Source of the DNA: Eremomyces bilateralis CBS 781.70
Lineage: Eukaryota; Ascomycota; Dothideomycetes; Eremomycetales; Eremomycetaceae
Length of the DNA stretch: 64,000 nucleotides
Direction of reading: 5' to 3'
Assembly: GCF_010015585.1 (NCBI RefSeq)
Contig: NW_022985101.1
Coordinates: forward strand, 1-64,000
Shown here: positions 1-9,809 of the stretch, one piece after another
How positions within the stretch are numbered: the stretch's first letter is position 1
Layout: every line of letters starts with the position of its first letter
Translations under genes and position numbers: made by a program
The notes under the pieces: generated by a model
Told to the model about the DNA's origin: nothing
The model's database searches: none
The model's input: only the letters and a program-made list of their open reading frames with translations

Positions 1-2
1 TC

Positions 3-82
3 CTCAGGCTATCTATCAGAGGAGTAGTTTAAGTAACGTGACTGTCCAAAAAAGGCTAGACTCCTCTGAGAGATAGCCTGAG
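3..82. repeat. Long imperfect hairpin (23-bp arms)
   Basis: The arms at 3-25 and 60-82 are reverse complements with one mismatch and enclose a 34-nt loop. It lies at the window edge, upstream of a LINE-like fragment. It could be a foldback/MITE remnant or part of a decayed element. No coding potential is evident. Confidence 0.75.
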
Positions 83-396
83 CTAGCTGAGGTAACACCA
101 GGACGGCAGGACAGCTGAGCCGTGTCAGGTTTAGACCTGAACCCATAATGTGTACTCTCCGGACGAAGTATGACAAACTTCTGTTTCCCCGGCCCGAACC
201 AGCTAGGGGACATCAGACATAACGGCGAAAAGGCCCGCACCGGGTGATCCAGGATGAATATCGGGCGAAATGGAGGGAGAGATGGCAAGCCGAAGCGGCC
301 AAACCAGGAAGGAGAGCAAGGACATGGAAGGACCCGTAGGAAACCCAGTGCCTTAACCGATTTGATGGCCTTCAGAAACACGAGGCCTCGGCGTTT

Positions 397-735
397 ATGG
401 CACTACGGACTAAGGTAGTTGGAGTTAAAGGATGGCTCGCGAAAATTGGTGTCCCTGGAATCCACCCTGCGTGTGAATGCGACGCCCCCCGACAGTCTCT
501 CTACCATCTCCTTGCATTTTGCCCGCAGCGGCCCGACCAGAGAATCGCGCTCCTCCAACGAGCTGGAACAACGGACTTCAAGAGGATATTGCATGACAGG
601 GACAAGGTGCGTCACGCAGCAAGGTGGCTGATCGATGCGGGAGGTCTAGAGCAATACCGGGTGGCCAAGGAAGTTGAGAAGGAGGTAATAGAGGACTGGA
701 AACCGTTCCAGCTCCTCCACGATGTGCCAGAATAA
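397..735 (+). mobile_element. 3'-terminal fragment of a LINE-type retrotransposon ORF2
   Basis: The 112-aa reading frame resembles the C-terminal tail of Tad1/I-type fungal LINE reverse transcriptases. It has a Cys/His cluster (CECDAPRQSLYHLLAFCP, arranged CxC-x7-H-x4-C) followed by a helical segment (AARWLIDAGGLEQYR), as usually follows the RT/RNase H part. No reverse transcriptase or endonuclease domain is present in the window, so this is a truncated copy or one that begins outside it. The first ATG of the frame is probably not a real start. No poly(A) tail is visible after the stop. Assignment is by motif recall, with no alignment run. Confidence 0.55.
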
Positions 736-1109
736 GCTCTCCGCCTACGGCGGAAACACCGACTTGTATGGAAAGATGATAAACGTTTGAGATAGTCTAC
801 TAAAGGGAGGAGGCGGGATTTTATGTACCCGCAGCCTCAGGGCTAGGGGGAAACTTTTGCCCGCGACAGACCAGATAGAATACCGTGCTCATAGACCCGA
901 AAGGTATCTAGATAGTACGTTAAATTGATTCTTATTATTATTAATATGCAAGGTCTCGGATTATTTTTTTCAAATGCGTGCCCCCCAAGGGTCGTTTGAT
1001 CCATATCAATTGTCAGGATAGATATCGTCAAGAGGATGCCGTGTAAAATTTCCGCAGGGTTGTATTTGATCACGAGCGTAGCGAGTTACTAAATTTGTAC
1101 ATTTTCAGA
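736..1109. other. Intergenic, LINE 3' flank to UNC93-like gene
   Basis: No gene recognised. It contains one arm (982-1013) of a 32-nt inverted pair that flanks the transporter. The minus-strand frame at 843-1073 is unlike any protein I know. Confidence 0.5.
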
Positions 1110-2602
1110 TCATATATTTGCTTTTGTAGGTCCTTTATCACTAGGACTCCCAGGCACCAACCACGTGACCCTCATCGTTGTCGGAATTGAAATCGCAAAG
1201 ACCACAAAAGATATGATCAAGTTGGTCATTGGCGTGATTCTCGCGGAGCCAACAGCGAACGACAGCGTTGACCCCAGACTCTCGAAGGTCCTCATGAGAC
1301 CAACGGCCAGAGTGATATTTTCGAAATCCATCTCAAATGTGCCCAGAAGCCAGTACACGAAAATGTTATGGCTCTCGTTCATCAAACTGAATAGCAGGTT
1401 AACAGTATAGGCGCGGCCGAATCCAGGTGAATTCCAGTCGAAGGTAGCTGCAAGGCTGGCTCGCTCATACAGATATTCGTTCGATATTTGCCATCCAAAG
1501 AGGCCGACCATGATGACCGAAAACAGCATCCACGTAAATTTTGCGGTATTGCGACGGCCAAATAGACTCAAGTCGAGCCACTTGCCCCATAGCAAGTCAC
1601 CAATTATCATGCCAATAGCAGACGTCAAGGACGAAAGAGTTCGGGCACGGACCGAGAAGTATTTTGTCAGATAAATGCCCTGATAAGAGCTATTCCACAT
1701 AAAAGTCACCAGAACCGGAATCAGAAAGTAGATCTGTGGCTGCTTAAGCAGATGCCAGAGCCTTTTGAACTCCAAACGAACGTTACTCTTCTGGATCGAA
1801 GCGAGTACCAAAGTTCCATCGGACCGGATTGCCTTGTTGGGAGGCGAGATCAGCAAGGCCAGCGGTAGACCGACGCACTGAATAGCAATCAGAGCGACAT
1901 AGGTGCTGATATTTACTGCTCCTTTGCTGCTCTCATTTCGATTGATGGAAAGCTGAATTGCAGCACCGATAAGCTGGCCGAATTGACGCAGGCCAAGCCA
2001 AATGCCGGTATACAACCCACGTTCCTTGACGGTGGGGTAGCCAACTGCAATAGCACCTTCAGCCGCCCACAAGGCAGACGCAGCGATACCGCAAGTGGTA
2101 GCTCCCAGGAATATGGCCCACTGAGTTCCGTATTTGGTATTGCAATAGAGAGCCGCCGAATACGGTGCGTATCCTAGCGTGCCCATGATGAGGATGGGTT
2201 TCAGCCCAATTTTGTTGGTGAGAGCACCGAAGATCGAGCAACCGAAAACCATGAGTCCGAAAGTAAGAGCGCTAGCGCCATTCACAACGTATGGCTCCTG
2301 TTGCCCGCCAGCACCAACACCTGAGCTTGAATTAGCTAGATCTCCTCAACAACGCGGTAAGCGGTTTGACACCCACTGTATAATGCATTCCAAATCCCAG
2401 GTTGAGTGAATGAGATCAGACCGACAATAATGACGTTGAACAAAGTGCTCCTGTACCACCGCGCAAATCTAGACTTAGGTAAGACGCTGGTCGGCGCGCT
2501 GTTCGTAGCGTATTCCGCGTCATCATTGCTCGTAGAGACTGTTGTGGTGACCTTGTCGTCGACAGGAGTGAGAGAACCACGGTTTGCATTTGTCGAACTC
2601 AT
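1110..2602 (-). CDS. UNC93-like MFS transporter (DUF895 family)
   Basis: Two exons (2602-2377 and 2320-1110) joined by a 56-nt intron (GT...CTAAT...CAG) encode 478 aa. The splice restores the family signature NALYSVGAGGQQEPY across the junction, followed by VNGASALTFGLMVFGCSIFG and GLKPILIMGTLGY. This matches fungal UNC93-like proteins such as S. pombe SPAC922.05c. About eleven to twelve hydrophobic segments are visible, so it is a multipass membrane protein. The substrate is unknown; the family name does not imply channel regulation in fungi. I chose the ATG at 2602 (MSSTNANRG). An in-frame ATG seven codons upstream (2623) is possible. The frame is intact with no stops, and the length is normal for the family. 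It lies between repeat-rich stretches and shows no operon-like relation to its neighbours. Confidence 0.88.
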
Positions 2603-2994
2603 GATGTTCGTATTCTTCAACAATCAGGAACACGACGAGTAGTTGGTTGCAAGAATGGCCATCCAACGTCAAACAGCAATACTTCTTTATATACGCACCT
2701 TCAGGGCAGTGATGCCGTACCTCCAGGAAAACTTCGGTGTGCCCTCATAGTTGGTGTCATTTGCTCTAAGATGGCGAATATCGAAAGCACAACCTGAGAA
2801 TGAACGTAGCGTGCAAAGTCTTTCGCTAGTCAGACGCTTGTTTCTACTAACAATTATAGATACTTGATTGTTCATCCACAGAGATACAGCTATTCAATCA
2901 TCTAGTTAGCTAAGCTATCAATTAAGTTAGCGTTGTTAAGTCAACGGTAGGAAGGTACATAATTACTAGAGTTAGGACAAGGGTCTTTCTGTCA

Positions 2995-3049
2995 TAGGGT
3001 GGGTGTAAGAAATAAATGAATGTTTATTTCATAAGTTTTACCCACCCTA
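2995..3049. repeat. 55-bp foldback with TAGGGTGGGT termini
   Basis: TAGGGTGGGT at 2995-3004 and its exact complement at 3040-3049 enclose a second perfect 8-bp stem (GAAATAAA at 3009-3016, TTTATTTC at 3023-3030). The TA at each end fits the TA duplication of Tc1/mariner-type insertions, so this may be the two ends of an internally deleted element. Confidence 0.6.
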
Positions 3050-3312
3050 CTGTCACATAATAAACACGTCTATTTTGTAGGGAATAGGTGCCTATAGCAA
3101 AACAGTGTGAGACCTTATCTCTGAGTGTGAAAAGGGTAGAATTTGAGTACAGTTGATATGGATCAAATGACCCTTGGGGGAGATCCTCGTTGACAGTGAG
3201 TCACGTGGTCTCCGAGGTCCATCATGTACTATGTAGTAGCACCCCGGCCCTTCTGGCATTATAGAGGGCATTCTACATTCTCATAACATCACCGTATACT
3301 TATCTCAGCAAG

Positions 3313-3389
3313 CTCAGACGGTATCTTCAGATGCTGCACGTGACTACGGTGTGGCGGTGCAGCCAAGGTATCTTCAGATACCGTCTGAG
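3313..3389. repeat. 77-bp terminal inverted-repeat element, copy 1
   Basis: It begins CTCAGACGGTATCT and ends with the complement AGATACCGTCTGAG. GGTATCTTCAGAT also occurs twice in direct orientation inside it (3320-3332, 3368-3380). The middle reads GTGGCGGTGCAG. A second, inverted copy lies at 3886-3944. Confidence 0.65.
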
Positions 3390-3885
3390 GTCCTTTTGTA
3401 AGGTTTGTGTGGTGGTGTAGTTGAAGTTTTCAGAGTTCCCAGTCGTTTCAGTCAACCATTTAACTTTCAGTACTCGAAATTAGCTTAAAGTTTATGTAAG
3501 GACATAAGCCTCCTGTAGTCATGTGACGGGGTCATATGACTAGAACATAGAGAATTAGTATATATGGTTTCCAACCCCAATGACCCCTGTTTGGGATCAT
3601 TGTGATCTTTTATGGTCCAATGGTATTAGCGCGGAGGGTTGGTCACGTGTCATTACAGTTTACGCGGGGCTAGGTAAAGGGCAAAAGAACCCGCTCTTTT
3701 ATAGTATATTAAAAAATATATCAAAATAATTCTATAATAAAGGATTAGCATCAGCGGTTTCGAAGGGCTGGTGTAGTTGGACTTTTGGGGCGACCCCGGT
3801 CGCTAATTTTGGTGGAGTTTAGTACGCCGTAGGGGCCAAATCCGCTCTTTTTACCTACGCGCCCACCAAAATGCTGCAGATGGTC

Positions 3886-3944
3886 CTCAGACGGCATCTG
3901 AAGATGCCTGCACCGCCACAACCATCTTCCAGATCCCGTCTGAG
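3886..3944. repeat. 59-bp terminal inverted-repeat element, copy 2 (inverted)
   Basis: It starts CTCAGACGGCATCTGAAGAT, has CTGCACCGCCACA in the middle and ends CCGTCTGAG. It is the reverse complement of copy 1 at 3313-3389 with shorter spacers, so two diverged members of one small MITE-like family sit about 500 bp apart. Confidence 0.65.
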
Positions 3945-4136
3945 TCCCAACTGAGATAACCGTATACTCGTGAATCGTGGGGTTGAAGCTTATCAAAGCC
4001 GCAAGGGGATGGGAGATTGGACCACCTAAAACACTGGTATTTTCGGTGACACTTTCGATCACGTTTTTCAGCACAACTTGACACGGTCTGGATGCGCAAG
4101 GTCTGCGATTACCAAGTTCCATTAATCTAAACTGAA

Positions 4137-4152
4137 GAGAGAGAGAGAGAGA
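4137..4152. repeat. (GA)8 microsatellite
   Basis: An uninterrupted GA dinucleotide run inside the gene-free stretch. Confidence 0.9.
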
Positions 4153-4319
4153 AGAAATCCCCCGGCACCTTTGTGCGCGAGATAGCGACTCTCCTCTCCA
4201 ATGCCCTACTGCTGTGTTACCATGTTTGTTTGCTTCTCTGATATAGCTCTAATCCACCAGCCACGTCTTCAGCCACAACCAAGGGAACAGGCCGCAGGCC
4301 TGGGACCATAACACAACTC

Positions 4320-4380
4320 CACCAATGAGCGGGACATATCGGCACAACCCCACTAATGAGCGGGGTATATCGGTACAACT
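4320..4380. repeat. 31-bp tandem duplication
   Basis: Two adjacent copies share CAATGAGCGGG / TAATGAGCGGG followed by ATATCGG and ACAAC. They are offset by 31 bp with a few substitutions. They lie about 0.5 kb upstream of the dioxygenase start codon. Confidence 0.7.
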
Positions 4381-4426
4381 GGGTTGGTTTTCCTGCCACG
4401 GAACCACTAGCGAGTAGCGAGACTTG

Positions 4427-4710
4427 CTTCGGCCGAAGAACAATGGCCCAAACGGTTTCCTGTGCCCACATCAATACAGTTAATGAGCCGAGAGTGACTC
4501 TCGGCCCTTTCATACACATTGAGCTGTAAGTGGCTTTTGTTTTGGTTATGCGGGATGTGAGCAGTTCACAGAGGATCCATATCTCGCATTCACTCTGTTA
4601 AATTGGAGTAAGACGTACTGCCCATGCCAGAGCAAGGGGACCAAGGCGTGAATTTTGTGTGGAGTAGCCATGCGGAGCATTTGGATGCCATACTGACGCT
4701 TCGGCCGAAG
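4427..4710. promoter_or_regulatory. Two CTTCGGCCGAAG palindromes upstream of the dioxygenase
   Basis: The same 12-nt perfect palindrome occurs at 4427-4438 and 4699-4710, about 450 and 180 bp before the start codon at 4892. CGG...CCG inverted half-sites are typical of Zn2Cys6 regulators. The purine-pathway factor UaY of A. nidulans is known to recognise TCGG-N6-CCGA; here there is no spacer, so a direct UaY match is not shown. A further inverted repeat, GCCGAGAGTGACTCTCGGC (4487-4505), lies between them. Confidence 0.4.
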
Positions 4711-4891
4711 TCAGACACGCGATCATAGCAAAAGCTGCCAAACTTCTTGAAGTGGTTAAGCCTTAATTCTGTGACAAATGACGTGATAGTATCAGAGCTC
4801 GCAATTCAGCCGTTGACCCTTTAAATATTGAGATCCTGCCTTGCAGTAGTCGATGCCACGGGAGACATCGTCTTCAACTGATCTGCGCAAA

Positions 4892-6284
4892 ATGAGTTCT
4901 CAATCGTCCTCTGCAGTAGAAGTTACACCTCTGCCACGCGAAGCAGGGTCGAAGGTCAACGTGAGGAGCCCAACACCAATACAAATTTGCTACACGTATT
5001 CTTACTAAGCGACAGTCACTAGTTCGGAGCCAGTATCACGGGCGTTAATTTAAATGATTTGGATGATGGCTCTTTCGAGAAGATTCGAGAAGCCATCTAC
5101 GTCCACAACGTTGTGGTGGTGAAGGGGCAACATGATTTACTTCCAACCAAGCAGTTTGAGCTTGTGCATCGACTAGACCCTGACGCTCCTGCTGAACACG
5201 GTTTTCGGACCACCGAGCAAGGCAAAAAGTCAACGGGCATTCTGGCCGTAAGCACGGAATCAAATTCCCCCATGTGTAGTTACCGCTGACACCGGCGACA
5301 GAAACTGAAATGGTATACGATTCCCGGCACTGCTGGCGTTCAATTAATTGGCCAAGGATACCAAGGGGATGACCATTTCGGGCTCAAAGGTATCACGATG
5401 AACGGTGTCGGACACGCTAGCTTCCATGCGGACCTCTTGAGCGAAGAGGACCTGGCAAAGGGCGATACACGTTTCGGTATCTTCCACTTTGATGGGATCA
5501 TCTATGGCAGCTATCCTTCTCGAGTCACCACGCTACGGTCGATTAGGGTACCAAAAGGTCCCCTGCTCACGGTCAGGTGGGATGATGGAAGTGGCCGGAC
5601 AATGAAGGCTCAACCAGGAGCCACTGCCTTCATCAGCAACTCTCAATTATATGGTTTGCTTACTGACGAAGAAAAGAAGTTGGTCGAGAACAGCTACTGG
5701 GAGCCGGCGCCACATCCTTTCTCGTGGACCGAAGGTCGAAAGGCCCGGTCGACCGGATTGGGCATCGCACCAGGAGGTCAGGTCCTCGATCTCGACAAGC
5801 TACCTCCGTGGACACCAGAAAAAGTCTTTTGCTTTCCTATGGTCTGGATGAATCCGGTGACCGGGGAGCGAGGATTTCAAGTCCGTTCCGAGGTCGTGCG
5901 CAAAATTTATTTGAGGCATTCGCCGTTTGAAGAGCCACATGTGATTGACGACCTGGAATACATTCGAAATTGGTTGAACAACATCCTGGATCGCATCATG
6001 GCCCCTGAGTATGTCAGCATTCCCGCTGTCGAGGAGGGTGATGTCGTTATGTTCAACAACTGGGTACGAGTGTAATGCCCTTCGATTCCGTGATATTTGC
6101 TGAGAAGTCCTCAGGGCGTCATACACAGTGCGATTGAATGTCCTGCCAGCTATGGAGTGAGGACTGGTGAGTATGGGCGTCTGTTTGGAGAGTACAGCGC
6201 TGACAACAGCTAGTGCACCAATGCCACATCGCTTCAAGCACACCACCACTCGGTCCGTACAACACCACTATAGTTCCGTCATAG
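4892..6284 (+). CDS. Fe(II)/2-oxoglutarate-dependent dioxygenase, xanthine dioxygenase (XanA)-like
   Basis: Five exons (4892-4960, 5023-5247, 5302-6063, 6115-6166, 6214-6284; introns 47-62 nt) encode 392 aa of the TauD/TfdA superfamily. XanA-type enzymes oxidise xanthine to uric acid using 2-oxoglutarate and O2. The HxD metal motif is HFD (His160, Asp162) and the second metal His is in GVIHSAIE (about 356). An Arg in YGVRTVHQ fits the 2-oxoglutarate-binding position. The spacing agrees with A. nidulans XanA (His149/Asp151/His340, from memory). Also visible are RVTTLRSIRVPKGP, VRWDDGSG and FPMVWMNPVTGE, all family signatures. Intron 4 splits a Val codon, and the junctions all restore family-like sequence. 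The protein is somewhat divergent, so a paralogue with another small-molecule substrate is possible. It has no signal peptide and is probably cytosolic. Confidence 0.78.
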
Positions 6285-7655
6285 CTTGAGTTTGACAACA
6301 TCATGCAAAACGTGTTATGTGCAAACGGGGTGCGGTCGAGATGTCAGCAGTAAGTGCTGGGGCGGGGTTAGACGGTTCAAGGTCGTCGCATGCTCAACCT
6401 CAGCCGCTGAAAGGCACGTGACAAAGAAGATCCGAAGATTTGGCGCCACTACCAACAGCGTTTGAGCGAAAATATCGGGGGCTCAGGGTTTGGTGAGGCT
6501 TTCCCGACCAAAATCACGATAGCGAACATTTTGAAGGCCATTCTACTGCTTTCAACAACCAATTGGCCTTTGAAAACATATAGATACTATACTTTTGATT
6601 ATTCTCTTTCAGAATATCTACTTTTAAACGGTCCCTACATCCTAGGGACTGAGATCAATCGCTGTCTAGTTGCACTATTCCATGTTAAGGATTCTCAACA
6701 CATTTCCATCCATCTCGACTCCAGGTGCACAATATACACCATTAAGATCCATATATCCATCCAAAACATATAGAAAGTATACTTTCAATCATTCTCTGTA
6801 AGGATATCTACGTATAAAACAATTCCCCTTTTTGGATATTGAGGTTAATTCGGGTTTAGTTGAACTATCCCTATTCTATTTCTTCAAACGCTGGGAAACT
6901 TGCTCAAATATTCCTTAAATTATAATACTTATTCCATCAAAGTCAATCCTCCTATCATCCAGAGTCCTTATACAGTATACATATGACAATCCGTTACTTT
7001 GGTTCGGGTTTCTCTCCTATCTAAGCTAATTAAGTTTAACTAGCGCTTCTCCACCGCGTTTCAATTATCGTACTAACTATATGTTGCGGTAGACATCGCC
7101 ATGAATGCGAGAGCAGCCATTTTCCTGGAATCTAGATCGCTGGGACCAACTTTCACATCCAAACAGAATCAAACAAGATTCACAGAGGGTCCACCATCAC
7201 TGAGGGCTTACCCCGCTTTAGTTTGATTCGTATCGGCTTCCCTCCCGACCTACTCCTCATTGAACAGTACTTATCTGATATTAGGAGCAGAACCTTGATC
7301 AATACTGTTTGACGACGTGCGTGTTGTGATCTTTCCTCGATTACACATCAATTGACCCAATTGTATACCAGATTTGGTGCAAATGCAAGCTGTTGAGAAC
7401 CTGTCTTTGGGCCTTCCTTCTTCTTGCCCCCCAAATCGGTGCACGATGGCCTTCCTCTTTGGACCACTTGTCGTATCCTCTGGCTGCCTCCCGATCCTAC
7501 TGGATTCAGTGTTTCACTTCGAACCATTTGGCGTCTCGGTATTATGTATGTGTATGTACATTGGATAATGGGTTATGAAGCATTTCGCACCCAGAACAAA
7601 ATACGAATACCAATAGGATCTTACTAATTGCCTTAAACCTTCCCTTCCTGCACTT
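6285..7655. other. 1.4-kb AT-rich gap with a diverged tandem duplication
   Basis: No gene recognised; short frames here lack any family resemblance. It contains the diverged duplication at 6573-6870. Confidence 0.6.
6573..6870. repeat. Diverged direct duplication, about 190-bp period
   Basis: AAAACATATAGATACTATAC at 6573 is matched by AAAACATATAGAAAGTATAC at 6763. Similarity at roughly 80% continues through ATTCTCT...ATATCTAC...AAAC and on to TTAGTTGAACTAT versus CTAGTTGCACTAT. Both copies are AT-rich and non-coding. Confidence 0.6.
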
Positions 7656-9809
7656 TTAGACGACACGAATGTCCGTCACGGCCATATCTTCCCACCAGTC
7701 CGCGCGGTATAGCTTCGCCACCCCCAGGCGCTGGAACGTCACATACTCATGACCGACGTCAGCCTCCATGATCTTCCTCAGCACAAGCACCCAATCCTGC
7801 CTCTTCGGCCCCTTCCCGCTGGACCCCCGAGTGCGAGCATGTTGCTCCTCCCGCGACCGGCAATTCGACATGAGCGATAGAAAGTGGATGTTCTCGTGTT
7901 CGTTATAGTCTAGTAACGCCCATCCATATACGGTGTTGTCCGCTCGTGCAAGATAATATCCGAGCTTGGGGCTAAGCGGACTTGCCTCAATTCGACGCAG
8001 GTCCTCGTGAATCTCCTCATCGATGATCCGTGGGTGATCTCCAGAGGGCAGCAACACAGTGCCTTGCAACGGAGCACAGCGCGATTTGATCAGCAAAGAC
8101 CCGTCCCCGGCAAGGCGGACATATTCGCATGTAGATTTTGCTTTAACAAGGGGGCCATAGCGGACAGCGTACGGGAACGACACCCAGCTCCACGTTGGGG
8201 CGCCAAGGGGATTATACCTTACTCGGGGCTGAGCAGGCGTGGTGGATGGTTTCGCATACCAGAAGAGCTGGTCGGGGCATCCGTTTTCCCAAATTCCCCA
8301 TCGATATACGCCGCGGATGAGAGGTTGTAATTCTGCTGCCAGTCCTTCGAGGGCTACCATTCGGTCAGTCCAATGGCTTAGCTTTCTAATGCTGTAGTGC
8401 TCAATAATATGTTTCCATTTAGGGTTTCGTGCCGTGTTGTGGCACTTCTCGCCAGTCTCCCGCTGCGTATACGTCTTACATGACCAGGTCAGTGACCCTT
8501 CGGTAAAGAAGACCATGCGTCTGGAGAGCAGCCATTCTTGAGTTGCCCAGGCGCGAACAGCCAGGGGCGAGGATTCCGGAGAAAGGCTGCGATATGACTG
8601 GTGAGGCAAAGCAAGGAAGACGGATGCCTCATTCTCCTCTCCGGAGCACCTTAAAGTACCAGCATTACATGATGATTCCATGAAGTTGGGAAGTCCTGCT
8701 GAAGGAGGCATAGGAGGACGTGGAAGGTAACATCCAGTATGTGCATCGGGAGAGTGGCATGAAGCCAGTGTTAGCACCGCATTCTGATACACAGAATTCA
8801 TTCTCTTGGACTCGCGCAGCCACTCATCGCTATCATCTTGGACGATGCATAAACTGTCAATCCAGATATACCGCAAACCGAGGCCGCGTACGGTAGATAT
8901 GGCATCCTGGAACGTCTTTGGGATGGCCACCCACGGGATTTCCGACTGATGAGAGTGTAGGTTCGACCATGTTGTCTTCAGCGGATGACTTTCAGGCGGA
9001 CCCCAACAATGAGATAGAGCGACATATTCGGCGCGAAGTTCACGAGTCTCAAGCAGCTTGGGATTTTCCGATCCATCGCCCGCGCCGACATCCACAATGC
9101 GGGTCGGTAGCCTCGACTCGGCCTCCGGGGCGAGGATAGAGCCAGAAAGCGTTCTGCGGCACTTCGGGTGTTCGGTCTTGCACGACGCAAGCCATCTTTT
9201 CAGTAGGGCGTGAGCGCCATGGTCGTCGGTGGCAGTCAGAGCCGGTCTCCCAACGATATCTCCACGAACAGATGCCAAACTCCCTCGTAACTGTCAGCAA
9301 TCGTACCAGTAGGAAACCGGACCAACCTGCAGCCGAAAATTACCAGGTAGTGCGTACAGACGCAACTCCGCGACGACTACAGTGTCGCTCCCGTTGCTTC
9401 CTTTACCGATAGGAACGACAAATGCCAACCCCGTAAGCGACTCGGCGTCAGGCGCACTCGAATCAGGAAATGTTCGCCGTTGCGTGTCTAGCTTGGGTAG
9501 AATGTAGGTCGCGCTCGAGCCGATGCTCCCGTCAAGATCGCCTGTACGATTCCAGAGTGGGATGCGGTGGCCATGGTAATTGATGGTCTCCTTGAATGGG
9601 GTTTTGTAGACCAGGCGTTCCAATTCGCGCCATATCAGTTCACAAGATGTGCAGCAGCGCCGCGAATGGAGAATCTCTCGTGCATTCTCATGAAGGATCA
9701 TCCCCCGGACCGGACCGTTCCCAAGTGTCGGCCACCAAGCTGGTAGTTCAAGTAGATCGTTGGATACATTTCGGAGGGATATTTTTTGGCAATTCTCACA
9801 CAGCGTCAT
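7656..9809 (-). CDS. HET-domain (heterokaryon incompatibility) protein
   Basis: About 705 aa from two exons, roughly 9809-9327 and 9290-7656. The HET core is clear: YVALSHCWGP, then IPKTFQDAISTVRGLGLRYI, WIDSLCIVQDD and a MNSVYQNAVLTLAS stretch. HET proteins trigger growth arrest or cell death on contact with incompatible strains or other cues. The start at 9809 (MTLCENCQKI) has the Cys-rich opening common in this family; an upstream in-frame start at 9959 is not a proper ATG context. The exon junction is uncertain. The frame-preserving GT...CAG option (9326-9291) is only 36 nt, too short for a usual intron. A GTAATT donor about 20 nt further upstream with a GAG acceptor is an alternative giving the same reading frame. 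The C-terminal half is variable, as usual, and its partner is unknown. Confidence 0.85.

Larger units (their letters stand above)
982..3180. repeat. 32-nt inverted repeat pair flanking the UNC93-like gene
   Basis: Positions 982-1013 (minus sense) and 3149-3180 (plus sense) match at 30 of 32 bases (core TTGATATGGATCAAA, then GACCCTTGGGGG). The similarity stops sharply on both sides. The arms bracket the whole transporter gene, about 2.2 kb apart outer to outer. I see no transposase. Confidence 0.6.
2624..4891. other. 2.2-kb gene-free, repeat-rich stretch
   Basis: No protein gene recognised. It holds a 55-bp hairpin (2995-3049), a pair of inverted-repeat elements (3313-3389 and 3886-3944), a short hairpin near 3575-3601, a (GA)8 run (4137-4152), a 31-bp tandem duplication (4320-4380), a 19-nt stem-loop (4487-4505) and two copies of CTTCGGCCGAAG (4427-4438, 4699-4710). 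The last two may belong to the promoter of the dioxygenase gene downstream. Confidence 0.6.

Noticed and set aside
16-381. 121-aa minus-strand frame at the window edge
   Set aside because: Low-complexity, Phe/Pro/Ser-rich, no family resemblance; overlaps the hairpin and the upstream flank of the LINE-like frame.
843-1073. 76-aa minus-strand frame containing one arm of the 32-nt inverted repeat (TIDMDQTTLGG)
   Set aside because: The other copy gives a similar peptide (TVDMDQMTLGG), but the similarity is confined to the repeat; no known domain.
3751-4122. 123-aa minus-strand frame
   Set aside because: It runs through a repeated MITE-like element and has no recognisable motif.
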